The notes: generated by a model from the sequence alone, not told the origin. A stretch of DNA of 64,000 nt from Maribacter aquivivus (GCF_900142175.1 NZ_FQZX01000001.1:1860001-1924000); one strand, 5' to 3'. Shown: positions 28,366-37,992, counted from the stretch's first letter. A program made the numbers and translations.

Positions 28366-30012
28366 CTACTGATTCATAGTCATTAAGAACTCTTCGTTGT
28401 TTTTAGTTTGTTTAAAGCGTTGTTCAATAAATTCCATCGCTTCTACTGGGTTCATATCTGCAAGATACTTACGCATGATCCACATACGTTGTAGAGTAGC
28501 TTCATCTAATAGCATGTCATCTCTACGTGTACTAGAAGATGTAAGATCAATAGCAGGGAAAATTCTTCTGTTGGCAATTTTACGATCCAATTGAAGCTCC
28601 ATGTTACCGGTACCTTTAAATTCTTCAAAGATAACCTCGTCCATTTTAGAGCCAGTTTCTGTTAAGGCCGTAGCAATTATGGTTAGGGAGCCACCATTTT
28701 CAATATTTCGGGCTGCACCAAAGAATCTCTTAGGCTTGTGTAATGCGTTGGCATCAACACCACCACTTAATACTTTACCAGACGCAGGTTGCACTGTGTT
28801 GTATGCTCTTGCCAAACGTGTAATGGAATCTAAAAGAATTACAACATCATGACCACATTCTACCAAACGCTTAGCTTTTTCTAAAACAATATTGGCTACA
28901 CGTACGTGCTCTGTTGGTTCTTTATCAAAAGTTGAAGCTACAACCTCGCCACGTACATTACGTTGCATGTCGGTAACTTCTTCTGGTCGTTCATCAATTA
29001 ATAATATAATTTGATAAACTTCTGGGTGATTTGCAGCAATACCATTGGCAATATCTTTTAAAAGCATGGTTTTACCAGACTTTGGTTGAGATACAATCAT
29101 ACCTCTTTGTCCTTTTCCAATAGGAGAGAACAAATCTATAATACGCGTTGATATCGTACTTTGGCGTTCTGCCAAATTAAATTTTTCTTGTGGGAATAAC
29201 GGAGTCAAATGCTCGAATGACACACGGTCACGAACTATTTGTGGATCTATACCGTTAATTTTACTCACCTTAATAAGTGGAAAATACTTTTCTCCTTCTT
29301 TAGGTGGTCTTACATTACCTAATACTGTATCTCCGGTTTTTAAGCCAAAAAGACGTATTTGCGATTGAGAAACATAAATATCATCAGGTGATGATAAGTA
29401 GTTGTAATCAGAAGAACGTAAAAATCCGTATCCATCTTGCATGATATCTAAAACACCTTCACTGGCAATAATAGAGTCAAACTCATACTCAGGTTCCTTA
29501 TACCTATTCTTTAAATCTTTGTCAAAATTACTTTTGTCGTGAGTCGGTCTCGGATTAGGCTTATTTTTATGATTGTTATTCTGAGGCGAATTCTTTTTGT
29601 TAGGCTGGTTGGCAGCTTTTGGTCTTGGTCTTGGTCTTTTTTGCTCAACAGGTTCCTTCGAATCACTTTCTTGAGTATTTTCTGTTTTAGCTACATTGAC
29701 TTTAGCTGGTGCCACCTTTTCTGATGCTACTTTTTCAGGAGCATTAGTTTCTTTGTTCGTATTTTTTTCAACACGAGGTCTAGGTCTTGGCTTTGGCTTT
29801 GGTTTTGGTTTTACTTCTGCAGGCTTGCTGACTGCTTCAGTAACAGCAGGAGCTATCGCTGCAGCAACCTTCGGGTTAGCGGCTTGTAAGTCCAAAATCT
29901 GATAAACTAAATCTAGTTTTTTTAAGGTTTTGAATTTAGGAACCTTAAGTCCTTTCGCAATTTCCTGTAATTCAGGTAGCTTTTTTGATTTTAAATCTGA
30001 AATCTCAAACAT
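28366..30012 (-). CDS. rho: Transcription termination factor Rho with long disordered insert
   Basis: Hexameric RNA helicase that ends transcription at Rho-dependent sites. Residues 1-45 form the Rho_N helical domain. Residues about 60-180 are an insert of Lys, Pro, Arg and Asn repeats (for example [13 protein letters not shown]), predicted to be disordered. The RNA-binding cold-shock-like domain begins with [16 protein letters not shown]. The ATPase core has a Walker A with Gly313-Lys314-Thr315 in SQPKSGKT, Walker [16 protein letters not shown], and the Q/R loop [20 protein letters not shown]. It is 548 residues against 419 in E. coli; the difference is almost all the insert, which is typical of Bacteroidota. 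Confidence 0.96.
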   Translation of the reverse strand: MFEISDLKSKKLPELQEIAKGLKVPKFKTLKKLDLVYQILDLQAANPKVAAAIAPAVTEAVSKPAEVKPKPKPKPRPRPRVEKNTNKETNAPEKVASEKVAPAKVNVAKTENTQESDSKEPVEQKRPRPRPKAANQPNKKNSPQNNNHKNKPNPRPTHDKSNFDKDLKNRYKEPEYEFDSIIASEGVLDIMQDGYGFLRSSDYNYLSSPDDIYVSQSQIRLFGLKTGDTVLGNVRPPKEGEKYFPLIKVSKINGIDPQIVRDRVSFEHLTPLFPQEKFNLAERQSTISTRIIDLFSPIGKGQRGMIVSQPKSGKTMLLKDIANGIAANHPEVYQIILLIDERPEEVTDMQRNVRGEVVASTFDKEPTEHVRVANIVLEKAKRLVECGHDVVILLDSITRLARAYNTVQPASGKVLSGGVDANALHKPKRFFGAARNIENGGSLTIIATALTETGSKMDEVIFEEFKGTGNMELQLDRKIANRRIFPAIDLTSSSTRRDDMLLDEATLQRMWIMRKYLADMNPVEAMEFIEQRFKQTKNNEEFLMTMNQ

Positions 30013-30176
30013 TAAGTAGTAGAATAAATTATATGAGTTTGTATTGTAAGAAGTAAATATTTTATTTGGATAATTTAAAGGAGATAATTTCCTTACTGGT
30101 AGGTGTTATGACATGATAACGTAGCAATATTACAAATTATTTTGAATAAAAGGGTTATATTTTTTGAAAAGACATG

Positions 30177-30184
30177 TATTTTTG
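30177..30184 (+). promoter_or_regulatory. Candidate -7 box of the DUF4293 gene
   Basis: TATTTTTG matches TAnnTTTG and lies 23 bases before the ATG. No TTG occurs at the correct spacing. Confidence 0.5.
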
Positions 30185-30207
30185 CAGTGTAAAGTGGTAA
30201 TTGATTT

Positions 30208-30618
30208 ATGATTCAAAGAATACAAAGCCTTTATTTGATAGTTGTAGCAATACTTACAGGTATTCTACCGTTCTTCTTTAACCTATGGATACATATCGAT
30301 GGTACTGAAGTATTTGCAAATAATGAAATGCTTATTTCTATTGCCTTTTATGCAAGTACTGTTCTAGCAATATGGGCTATGGTACAATTTAAAAATAGAA
30401 AATCTCAGTTTGTAATAAACAGGCTGAACATGATATTAAATGTTTTTTTATTAGGATTTTTCGTTTACCGATCACTAAACTTATCCGGAGAGACTTTGGT
30501 TTCTGAGAAGGGTATTGGGATGCTGATTCCAGTATTTTCTATCATTTTTTTGGTTCTTGCTAACAAGGCTATAAAAAAGGATGAAGATCTTGTAAAATCT
30601 GTTGATCGCTTACGTTAG
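30208..30618 (+). CDS. DUF4293 membrane protein
   Basis: A 136-residue integral membrane protein with four hydrophobic segments. The start MIQRIQSLYLIVVAILTG is the hallmark of the DUF4293 family of Bacteroidota, and the end is a short polar tail (KKDEDLVKSVDRLR). In this phylum the gene commonly lies beside rho, as here, where it is divergent. Its function is unknown. A terminator follows 29 bases after the stop. Confidence 0.88.
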   Translation: MIQRIQSLYLIVVAILTGILPFFFNLWIHIDGTEVFANNEMLISIAFYASTVLAIWAMVQFKNRKSQFVINRLNMILNVFLLGFFVYRSLNLSGETLVSEKGIGMLIPVFSIIFLVLANKAIKKDEDLVKSVDRLR

Positions 30619-30647
30619 ACCTATAATCTTAGTAGTATTAGTGCGTT

Positions 30648-30677
30648 AAAACCCGGGGTAGTTTCCGGGTTTTTTTA
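30648..30677 (+). terminator. Intrinsic terminator after the DUF4293 gene
   Basis: AAAACCCGG (30648-30656) and CCGGGTTTT (30665-30673) pair around an 8-base loop, followed by further T. Confidence 0.9.
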
Positions 30678-30882
30678 TGACTTTACTTTTCTAAACTTAA
30701 CGTACTCCTTTCTTTAAGTATCACAGAAATATCGCAGTTTTTCTACCTGCTGTGATAAACTGTTTACTTTTTCTTGAATTCTTCGTGATATCACATTTCT
30801 ATGTTTGTTCCAAGAAACAGCAAGGCTAACGATAGTCGTTAGTTACTCTGTTTTTAAACTAAACATTTTAAAAATTACGATT

Positions 30883-31362
30883 ATGAAAAACAGAAAATTT
30901 GCTCTTGTAGTATTAGCTAGTGCCATGACAACTTTCTTTATTAGCTGCTCAGATGATGATGCAGATGTAGTAACAGTGACAGAGACCGTTGAAGTGGATT
31001 CTTCATTGCCTGTTGGCGATTTGTTGGTGAGCTTAAGTGGTAACCTGGTTGCAGAGAGTGGTACGCCAACACAAGGCTTGGTAGAAGTAGGTGTTGATGC
31101 CGATGATACAAATTTTGTTCGCTTTGCAGATGATTTTACAACTGAATTAGGAACTGGTACAGTAGGTATCTTTCTATCAACTTCTGCAGTATTTACTCCT
31201 GATCCAGCAAACGGAAATCCAGATTTAATGCTTATTGGTAATGTAGCTGATAATGGAGAGATGTTTATTAAGTTGAGTGATACACCTGATGCTAAATATA
31301 CACACATTGTTCTTTGGTGTGCTACAGCTAACATACCATTTGGTAATGTTGCTTTAAACTAA
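30883..31362 (+). CDS. DM13-domain lipoprotein
   Basis: A 159-residue lipoprotein. I start it at the ATG at 30883 (MKNRKFALVVLASAMTTFF), which gives a clean type II signal peptide with lipobox FISC at Cys22; the frame is open 26 codons further up without a signal-peptide-like start. After an Asp-rich linker, the mature part matches the DM13 domain: FVRFADDFTTELGTGTVGIFLS in the middle and HIVLWCATANIPFGNVAL at the end, including the conserved Cys. DM13 has been proposed to take part in electron transfer, without proof for this group. A barrel gene follows 118 bases downstream after a hairpin. Confidence 0.8.
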   Translation: MKNRKFALVVLASAMTTFFISCSDDDADVVTVTETVEVDSSLPVGDLLVSLSGNLVAESGTPTQGLVEVGVDADDTNFVRFADDFTTELGTGTVGIFLSTSAVFTPDPANGNPDLMLIGNVADNGEMFIKLSDTPDAKYTHIVLWCATANIPFGNVALN

Positions 31363-31376
31363 TATAATTTTTTACT

Positions 31377-31435
31377 GCCTTTGGGAATAGAGACACATGA
31401 TTCTGTTTTTCTATGTCTCCCAAGGGCTTTTTTTA
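31377..31435 (+). terminator. Long hairpin terminator after the DM13 gene
   Basis: GCCTTTGGGA pairs with TCCCAAGGGC with one G-T wobble, and an inner GAGACA pairs with TGTCTC; a T run follows. It may limit read-through into the barrel gene at 31481. Confidence 0.8.
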
Positions 31436-31480
31436 TTATGTGGTTTAAAACAGCCCTTTTACTTTTAATATAACAGAATT

Positions 31481-32341
31481 ATGAAAAAAATAAAAAATAT
31501 CCTATTTATATGCTGTTGCTTCTTTACTTTTTATGCTCAAGCGCAAAGTGGATGGACGAGAGAGGCTAAAGGATTTTATGTTCAAGCATCTGCAGCGCAT
31601 TTCTCTTCTAATAACTATTATACCACAGAAGGTAGATTGGCCGATCAAGGAAGTACTTTTAATACGAGTGCACTTTTAATTTATGGTGAATACGGAATAT
31701 CTGATAGGTTTACGGCGATTGTTGATTTGCCATTGGTTCGTTTAAATAGTTTTAGCACTACAGAAACTGTTGGCGGTGTAGGTAATATTCAACTAGGGGT
31801 GAAGTATAAATTATTAAAAAGCTTCCCATTGTCATTACAAGTAGCATTAGATATACCTACTAATGATGGTAGTAATTTTGCGCAATCTAAGACTGCGAAT
31901 GCATTTGGTGATTTTGATGAAATTAACTTACCTATTTCTGATGGGGAGTTTAACGTGTGGACAACCCTTGCAGCTTCACATGGCTTTAAAAATGGTAAAA
32001 CTTACGCCTCTGCTTTCTCCAGTGTTAATTTTAGAACAGAAGATTTTAGTAATCAATTTCAGGCTGGGGTAGAGCTAGGTCATTTGTTTTTTGATAAACT
32101 GTATCTCATTGGTAAGCTTAAAATTCAAGAGCGGTTATCATCAGAAAACAATGTACAAAGCGGATCGTTCTTGTTTGGCGAGGGTACTACTTTTACTAAT
32201 TATGGTATCACTACTATGTACAAGGTAACCGACCATTTTAATGTGGTTGCCCAATATTCTGACTATGCGGGTTTTTTAGTCGATCGTAAGAATATTTATG
32301 ATGGCGGCACATTTTCTTTAGGGGTTTCGTTCGAATATTAA
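31481..32341 (+). CDS. Outer-membrane beta-barrel protein
   Basis: A 286-residue protein with a signal peptide ending near residue 22 (YAQAQ). The mature part is built of amphipathic strands with glycine turns (LIYGEYGISDRFTAIVDLPL, GGVGNIQLGVKYKL) and ends in an aromatic strand, SLGVSFEY. The pattern is like the MetA-type/transporter-like barrels often annotated in Bacteroidota, but that assignment is by resemblance only. It lies after the DM13 lipoprotein on the same strand, and the two may act together at the cell surface. A convergent hairpin follows. Confidence 0.7.
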   Translation: MKKIKNILFICCCFFTFYAQAQSGWTREAKGFYVQASAAHFSSNNYYTTEGRLADQGSTFNTSALLIYGEYGISDRFTAIVDLPLVRLNSFSTTETVGGVGNIQLGVKYKLLKSFPLSLQVALDIPTNDGSNFAQSKTANAFGDFDEINLPISDGEFNVWTTLAASHGFKNGKTYASAFSSVNFRTEDFSNQFQAGVELGHLFFDKLYLIGKLKIQERLSSENNVQSGSFLFGEGTTFTNYGITTMYKVTDHFNVVAQYSDYAGFLVDRKNIYDGGTFSLGVSFEY

Positions 32342-32347
32342 TTAGCT

Positions 32348-32387
32348 AAAATACAGGGTGTAGATTAGTGAAAATGCCCTGTGTTTT
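32348..32387. terminator. Convergent terminator hairpin
   Basis: AAAATACAGGG (32348-32358) pairs with CCCTGTGTTTT (32377-32387) with one mismatch. It reaches the stop codon of the leftward phosphodiesterase gene and lies 6 bases after the stop of the barrel gene. Confidence 0.75.
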
Positions 32388-32880
32388 ATCTTTTGCCTAA
32401 CTCAATTACTTCAAGGTCTTTGATATTATCACCTTCTATAACAAAACGTAACATGGTACGTACTTGATGAAAACCATGCTTGCCACAAGCACCTGGGTTC
32501 ATATGTAATACGCCTAATTTTTTATCCATCATTACCTTTAGAATATGTGAATGGCCGCAAATGAATAATTTTGGGGGATTTTCTCTGATCATATCTCGGG
32601 TTCTCATATTATACTTAGGTGGGTATCCTCCTATATGAGTTATAAAAACATCAACACCTTCACAATAAAATCTGTTGTTTTCTGGAAATTCTTTTTGAAT
32701 AATATGGTCATCAATATTCCCATGTACTCCTTTTAGAGGTTTTAATTTTGCAATTGCATCGGTAACATCTAAAGATCCAATATCACCAGCATGCCATACT
32801 TCATCTGCCCATTTTACATGCTTTAATATGGCATCGTCAATATGTGAATGAGTATCAGAAAGTAAGAGGATTTTGGTCAT
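32386..32880 (-). CDS. YfcE/MJ0936-family metallophosphoesterase
   Basis: A 164-residue cytoplasmic phosphodiesterase with the full two-metal site: SDTHSH near residue 8, WHAGDIGS, HGNID, FITHIGGYP and CGHSHI. The family hydrolyses phosphodiesters with Mn or similar ions; the natural substrate is not known for most members. The length is normal for the MJ0936/YfcE group. It stands alone, divergent from truA. Confidence 0.9.
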   Translation of the reverse strand: MTKILLLSDTHSHIDDAILKHVKWADEVWHAGDIGSLDVTDAIAKLKPLKGVHGNIDDHIIQKEFPENNRFYCEGVDVFITHIGGYPPKYNMRTRDMIRENPPKLFICGHSHILKVMMDKKLGVLHMNPGACGKHGFHQVRTMLRFVIEGDNIKDLEVIELGKR

Positions 32881-32982
32881 TTTTAGATTTCAATTTGATT
32901 GGAAAAATAGACTCGCTTTATTGAGCAACTAATATTTTTATTTGTCTTAGCAGGATGGAATGTTAAAACGTATCGTTTTTAA

Positions 32983-32990
32983 TACCTTTG
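32983..32990 (+). promoter_or_regulatory. Candidate -7 box of truA
   Basis: TACCTTTG matches TAnnTTTG and lies 25 bases before the TTG start codon of truA. It supports that start, because any earlier one would precede the transcript. Confidence 0.5.
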
Positions 32991-33015
32991 TGAGATACAA
33001 AATTAGCACATACTT

Positions 33016-33765
33016 TTGAGATTCTTCATTCAATTTTCATACTTCGGTAAAGCTTATCATGGCTGGCAAAATCAGCCTAATGCCATTACCGTTCAAGAAG
33101 TGCTAGAGAACGGCATGTCTAAACTGTTAAATTCGCCTGTTTCGCTTATGGGTGCAGGTCGTACAGATACCGGTGTTCATGCCAAAGAAATGTATGCCCA
33201 TTTCGATATTGATGCTTTAGATAATATACCTGAATATATTTTTAGATTAAATTCTTTCTTGCCAAATGATATTGCGGTTCATAGAATTTTTGAAGTAGAA
33301 CATGATGCACATGCACGTTTTCATGCTACGGCAAGAACTTATGAATATCATATAGATAAAAAGAAAGACCCTTTTTCTACAGATTTGGCTCATTTTGTAA
33401 AGAAAGACTTGGACATAGCTCAAATGAATAGTGCCGCTGCATTATTGTTGGGTAAAAAGGATTTTGAATGTTTTTCAAAGTCGAATACAGATGTGTATAC
33501 TAATATTTGCGACCTAAGAGAGGCGAAATGGGAGCGAAAAAAGGATCAACTTGTTTTTACGATTACGGCAGACCGATTTCTTCGTAATATGGTTAGGGCC
33601 ATTGTTGGAACATTAATTAATGTGGGATTGGGTAAATACCCGGCAGACTATGTTAATACCATATTAAAAAGCAAGGATAGAACAAAAGCAGGTGTTTCTG
33701 TTCCTGCAAAAGGACTATATTTGACCTCTATTGTTTACCCCAATACTATTTTAAAGAATGGATAA
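33016..33765 (+). CDS. truA: tRNA pseudouridine synthase A
   Basis: Converts uridines 38-40 of the tRNA anticodon arm to pseudouridine. The catalytic Asp is in GAGRTDTGVHA. Other family runs are GKAYHGWQNQPNAITVQE at the N-terminus and ITADRFLRNMVRAIVGTLI near the C-terminus. The start is a TTG at 33016 giving MRFFIQFSYFG, which matches the normal N-terminus; no ATG fits. The length of 249 is usual. The last 8 bases overlap the ABC exporter gene, so the two are cotranscribed. Confidence 0.95.
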   Translation: MRFFIQFSYFGKAYHGWQNQPNAITVQEVLENGMSKLLNSPVSLMGAGRTDTGVHAKEMYAHFDIDALDNIPEYIFRLNSFLPNDIAVHRIFEVEHDAHARFHATARTYEYHIDKKKDPFSTDLAHFVKKDLDIAQMNSAAALLLGKKDFECFSKSNTDVYTNICDLREAKWERKKDQLVFTITADRFLRNMVRAIVGTLINVGLGKYPADYVNTILKSKDRTKAGVSVPAKGLYLTSIVYPNTILKNG

Positions 33766-35524
33766 GGATTCTGGCAAAGCATTTGACACTCGTCTTTTTA
33801 AACGCTTACTCGCCTATACAAAACCGTACAAAATTACTTTTTATGGCGTTGCATTGGCTGCTATATTATTGTCTTGTTTTGCTATTCTTACTCCCTTAAT
33901 TGTCAAGAAAATTATTGATGAAGCCATAAAAGAAAGCAATGCAGAGATGTTGCTGTACTTAACTATAGCTATGTTGGTAGTGTTGCTTGGTCAAGTAATT
34001 TGTCAGCTGGCTTTTAATTATTACGCAAACTGGTTAGGCGAATCTGTTATTAAAGATGTTCGTATAAGTCTCTTTAAAAAAATGCTTTCTTTTAAAATGA
34101 AGTATTTTGATAATTCTTCGTTGGGCGTGTTGGTGACAAGAGCTGTTGCAGATATGCAACGAATAGGCGAGATATTTAGTCAAGGTTTTTTCGTGATTGT
34201 GGCAGACTTGCTTAAAATGGTAGTTGCCGCCATTGTTATGCTATTCATAAATTGGAAACTCGCTTTAATAGTTTTTGCGTTGTTACCTATAATAATGTAT
34301 GCTACAAGATGGTTTCAAAAAGCTATGAAAGTTGCTTTTACAGAAGTTAGGGCAGAGGTTTCTAATCTGAATTCTTTTGTACAAGAGCGTATTACGGGTA
34401 TGAAAATAGTACAGCTATTTACCCGAGAAAAAATTGAGAGCGATAAGTTTAGAGAAATTAACGAAAAGCATAAAAAAGCTTGGTTGAAAACAGTTTGGTA
34501 TAATTCCATTTTCTTCCCGATTGCAGAAATTGTTTCATCACTTACCGTGGGGTTAATTGTTTGGTATGGCGGATTGCAAAATGTTGCTAATATATCTACG
34601 GATATAGCAGGTACAATTTTCGCTTTTATAATGTTGATCGATTTGCTTTTTAGACCACTTCGTCAAATTGCAGATAAATTCAATACCCTACAAATGGGGA
34701 TGGTTGCCGCTAACAGAGTTTTTAAAATTTTAGATACTGATAGTCATATTCAAAATATAGGTTCTCTTGAGAAAGATGTAGTTAATGGCGATATTAAATT
34801 TGATGATGTTCATTTTGGGTACTTAGAAGATGAAGAGGTTTTACACGGAATTTCATTTGATGTAAAAGCAGGAGAAACAGTTGCTATTGTAGGTGCTACC
34901 GGTGCTGGTAAGAGTACGATAATTAATTTATTGAATAGGTTTTACGAGATAAACTCTGGTGCTATTTTAGTTGATGGCGTAGATATTAAAGAGTACAATT
35001 TATCATCATTACGCACGCATATAGCCGTGGTATTACAAGATGTCTTTTTGTTTGCAGATACGATCGCCAATAATATTTCTCTAAAAAACTCTGCGATAAG
35101 TGTTTCTGATATAGAGAATGCTGCTAAAGCTATTGGTGTAGATGAGTTTATAACGAGTTTGCCAGGTGGTTATCAGTATAATGTAAAAGAGAGAGGTACT
35201 ATGCTTTCTAGTGGTCAGCGACAGCTAATTGCTTTTTTAAGGGCTTATGTAAGTAACCCAAGTATTCTGATTTTAGATGAGGCTACGTCATCTGTAGATA
35301 CCTATTCTGAGCAGTTAATTCAGTCTGCTACAGATAAAATTACGCAAGGGAGAACTTCTATAGTAATTGCCCACCGTTTAGCTACTATTAAAAAAGCGGA
35401 TAAAATTATTGTAATGGATGCCGGTAATATCGTAGAAACCGGAACGCACAAACAACTTCTTAAAAAAGGTGGTTATTATAGTAATCTATACGAGGCTCAG
35501 TTCTTGGCTGAGGAGGTTGCTTAA
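33758..35524 (+). CDS. ABC exporter, fused permease and ATPase (MsbA-like)
   Basis: A 588-residue half-transporter expected to work as a homodimer or heterodimer in the inner membrane. Residues about 25-310 hold six TM segments. The ATPase follows: Walker A GATGAGKST near residue 380, Q-loop in VVLQDVFLFADT, signature LSSGQRQL near 483, Walker B ILILDEATSSVD near 505, and switch His in IVIAHRLATI. The type fits lipid or multidrug exporters such as MsbA, but the substrate cannot be told. It overlaps truA by 8 bases. It abuts the leftward DUF3667 gene end to end with no terminator. Confidence 0.92.
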   Translation: MDKDSGKAFDTRLFKRLLAYTKPYKITFYGVALAAILLSCFAILTPLIVKKIIDEAIKESNAEMLLYLTIAMLVVLLGQVICQLAFNYYANWLGESVIKDVRISLFKKMLSFKMKYFDNSSLGVLVTRAVADMQRIGEIFSQGFFVIVADLLKMVVAAIVMLFINWKLALIVFALLPIIMYATRWFQKAMKVAFTEVRAEVSNLNSFVQERITGMKIVQLFTREKIESDKFREINEKHKKAWLKTVWYNSIFFPIAEIVSSLTVGLIVWYGGLQNVANISTDIAGTIFAFIMLIDLLFRPLRQIADKFNTLQMGMVAANRVFKILDTDSHIQNIGSLEKDVVNGDIKFDDVHFGYLEDEEVLHGISFDVKAGETVAIVGATGAGKSTIINLLNRFYEINSGAILVDGVDIKEYNLSSLRTHIAVVLQDVFLFADTIANNISLKNSAISVSDIENAAKAIGVDEFITSLPGGYQYNVKERGTMLSSGQRQLIAFLRAYVSNPSILILDEATSSVDTYSEQLIQSATDKITQGRTSIVIAHRLATIKKADKIIVMDAGNIVETGTHKQLLKKGGYYSNLYEAQFLAEEVA

Positions 35525-36322
35525 TTATGGTGCCATTTTCTGAAATGTATCAGTAAATAAGGCTATATATACTGTTGCGATGATCATGAAAATAAAAAAT
35601 ATTGCAGCGAATAAAACAAGAAATAGTAGAAGTTTTAATACTGTTTGTTTGATAGTTAGATTAAATAGTTTGTAAAATACCCAAGTAAAGAATCCTATTT
35701 GAAATATCATATTTCCCATTGAAACATAATAAATAATTTTAGAATTCCAAATCGTTAGCAAGTAGGCAATATTGATGATTATAGTTAAATGTGAGTATGC
35801 ATAAATATTAATTACAAAATGCTCACTTATATTAAATTGCTTTTTGTTGAGAAATACAAGTCTAGAAAGTAATGCCAAAAATGGCAGCATAGCCATGTAA
35901 AAGAGACTTTGATATTTTATTAGGTAAGCATTCCATTGTTTTTGAAAATCCTGTCCTAATTTTTCTGCCTCGGTAATCGAATCTCCAGATTTATAAAGAA
36001 AATCAAAATCTAGAGCATTTGGGAAAAACTCAGAGTATACATAAGCAAATAGTCCGCCAAGTGTAATTGCAATGGTGAAATAACTAATCGGATTTAAATA
36101 CTTTTTTCTAACTCCGTTAATATAACCGCCAATTACTTCATCTGGTTTTGTAAATAGATGTTTAAAGGTGATAAGAAAGGTGTTGTCTATATTGAAAAAT
36201 CTTTCTGTGGCATCATACCAAAGATTTTTTACGGTTAGTCTATTGCGAATTACTTTAGCACCACAATCGGGACAATAACTGAAATCGGTTCTTAGGTTGG
36301 TATGGCAGTTTTTACATTCCAC
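35525..36322 (-). CDS. DUF3667 membrane protein with zinc ribbon
   Basis: A 265-residue protein of the DUF3667 family. The N-terminus is a zinc-ribbon-like pair, CKNCHTNL and CPDCGAKV. DUF3667 marks follow (FFNIDNTFLITFKHLFTKPDEVIGGYINGVRKKYLNPISYF), then about five TM segments. The function is unknown. It is the last gene of a leftward set: its start overlaps the last base of the cdaA stop, so translation is probably coupled. A link with cyclic di-AMP signalling can only be guessed from this. Confidence 0.85.
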   Translation of the reverse strand: MECKNCHTNLRTDFSYCPDCGAKVIRNRLTVKNLWYDATERFFNIDNTFLITFKHLFTKPDEVIGGYINGVRKKYLNPISYFTIAITLGGLFAYVYSEFFPNALDFDFLYKSGDSITEAEKLGQDFQKQWNAYLIKYQSLFYMAMLPFLALLSRLVFLNKKQFNISEHFVINIYAYSHLTIIINIAYLLTIWNSKIIYYVSMGNMIFQIGFFTWVFYKLFNLTIKQTVLKLLLFLVLFAAIFFIFMIIATVYIALFTDTFQKMAP

Positions 36323-37107
36323 TATATCAAATCTTGTTTAAGCATATTCCCTAATTGGGTAATGGAATCGTAAAGAACAAATTCTCCGTTTTTAATATAA
36401 GATATCAATCCTGTTTCTTCACTTACTACGATGCTTAGGGCATCGGTCTTTTCACTTATTCCTACTGCGGCTCTATGTCGTAATCCGAAACGCAGCGGAA
36501 TATTACGTTCGTTGGAAACTGGTAAAATTACTCTAGTAGCAACAATATAATTTCCAACGATAACAGCAGCACCATCATGAAGTGTACTGTTTTTGTAAAA
36601 AATACTTTCAAGAATAGGTTGGTTAATTTCAATATTCATGCGATCACCTGTACTCTTTATAAAATCTAAGGAGTTATTACGTTCGATAACCAAAATAGCT
36701 CCTGTTTTGGTACTAGCCATTTTCTCGCATGCTTTTAATATGGCATCAACATCTGTATCTGTGGATAGACCTTCTTGTTTTAAGAATTTAAAATGCTTTA
36801 CAAAGTTTCTCTTATTTGCGAAATTTGTAGAGCCGATCATTAAAAGGAATTTTCTGATCTCTTGTTGAAAAACTATAATTAGGGCAATAAGTCCGACTTG
36901 CATAAATGCACCTACCATACTGCTGATCATTTGCATGTCTAGCAATTCGGTCAATTTCCAAAAAGCCCATACAATGACAATCCCGATAAAAATATTAATG
37001 GCTACTGATCCCCTAACTAATTTGTAGATGTAGTATAGAAGTACGGCAACAAATATGATGTCTAGAACATCTGTAATCTTAAAGTCAATAAAATTTAAAA
37101 AATCCAA
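36322..37107 (-). CDS. cdaA: Diadenylate cyclase CdaA
   Basis: Makes cyclic di-AMP from two ATP at the inner membrane. Three TM segments occupy about residues 12-30, 37-54 and 66-84. The DisA_N catalytic domain follows with its two hallmark motifs, DGA at 178-180 (in LHDGAAVIVG) and RHR at 210-212. The 261-residue length is normal. It lies between folP (54 bases upstream) and the DUF3667 gene; cdaA next to folP is a recurring arrangement in Bacteroidota. A CdaR-type regulator gene, frequent beside cdaA in Firmicutes, is absent. Confidence 0.95.
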   Translation of the reverse strand: MDFLNFIDFKITDVLDIIFVAVLLYYIYKLVRGSVAINIFIGIVIVWAFWKLTELLDMQMISSMVGAFMQVGLIALIIVFQQEIRKFLLMIGSTNFANKRNFVKHFKFLKQEGLSTDTDVDAILKACEKMASTKTGAILVIERNNSLDFIKSTGDRMNIEINQPILESIFYKNSTLHDGAAVIVGNYIVATRVILPVSNERNIPLRFGLRHRAAVGISEKTDALSIVVSEETGLISYIKNGEFVLYDSITQLGNMLKQDLI

Positions 37108-37161
37108 TCAGTACCGTTTTAGTAAAATTAATAAAATTGACGACAACAAATTCATATAAAC

Positions 37162-37992
37162 TTAGGCATTTAATTGTTCATAGAGTTTAATACATTCCAT
37201 GGCTTCTTTTACGTCATGTACTCTAAGAATATTAGCCCCTTTCTGTAAGCAGATCATATGTAGTGCCGTTGTACCATTTAATGCTTGATTGGCAGTTGTG
37301 TCTAAAGTCTTATATATCATCGATTTTCTGCTGATACCAGCTAATAATGGGTGCTCAATGATTTTCATTACCTCCATTTGGTTTAAAAGTTTGTAATTCT
37401 GATGCAAACTTTTAGCAAAGCCAAAACCTGGGTCAATGATAATATCTTTTATTCCTAATGCCTTAGCTGCAACTAATCTCTCTGAAAAAAATGAAAGCAC
37501 CTCTTTTACAACATCTTCATAATCTGTTTTTTGCTGCATGTTTTGTGGCGTGCCGCGCATATGCATCATAATGTATGGTACATGTAACTTGGCAACGGTG
37601 GGTAACATATCGCTATCCTGCAATCCCGCAGAAATATCATTAATTATGGAAGCGCCATTTTCAACACATGCTTTAGCGACATTACTTCTAAAAGTATCAA
37701 TAGAGAGTATGATGCCTGGAAAATTCTTTAGAATTAAGTTGACAATGGGTGCTATCCGCTTTAACTCGATAGCTTCATCAACTTCTAAGGCACCTGGTCT
37801 TGTGCTATAAGCGCCTACATCAATAAAAGTAGCACCTTCGTTCAGCATTTTTTCAACCTGATTTAGTATACTCTTTTCGTCTTTGTATTTTCCGCCATCA
37901 AAAAAAGAATCAGGAGTAACGTTTAAAATACCCATTACTTTGGGCTGATCTAATGATAAAAGTTTACCGTTGCAATTTATGGTCATTATCAA
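37162..37992 (-). CDS. folP: Dihydropteroate synthase
   Basis: Joins p-aminobenzoate to dihydropterin pyrophosphate in folate synthesis; it is the target of sulfonamides. Family motifs are present: MGILNVTPDSFFDGG near residue 20, DVGAYSTRPGA with the Ser-x-Arg-Pro p-aminobenzoate loop, IINDISAG, DPGFGFAKS and LLAGISRKS. At 276 residues it has normal length. The folP-cdaA-DUF3667 order forms a leftward operon. It is divergent from the DUF1599 gene with 97 bases between. Confidence 0.95.
   Translation of the reverse strand: MIMTINCNGKLLSLDQPKVMGILNVTPDSFFDGGKYKDEKSILNQVEKMLNEGATFIDVGAYSTRPGALEVDEAIELKRIAPIVNLILKNFPGIILSIDTFRSNVAKACVENGASIINDISAGLQDSDMLPTVAKLHVPYIMMHMRGTPQNMQQKTDYEDVVKEVLSFFSERLVAAKALGIKDIIIDPGFGFAKSLHQNYKLLNQMEVMKIIEHPLLAGISRKSMIYKTLDTTANQALNGTTALHMICLQKGANILRVHDVKEAMECIKLYEQLNA

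Noticed and set aside
30805..30882. Upstream extension of the DM13 protein
   Set aside because: The extra residues precede a complete lipoprotein signal peptide and would destroy it.
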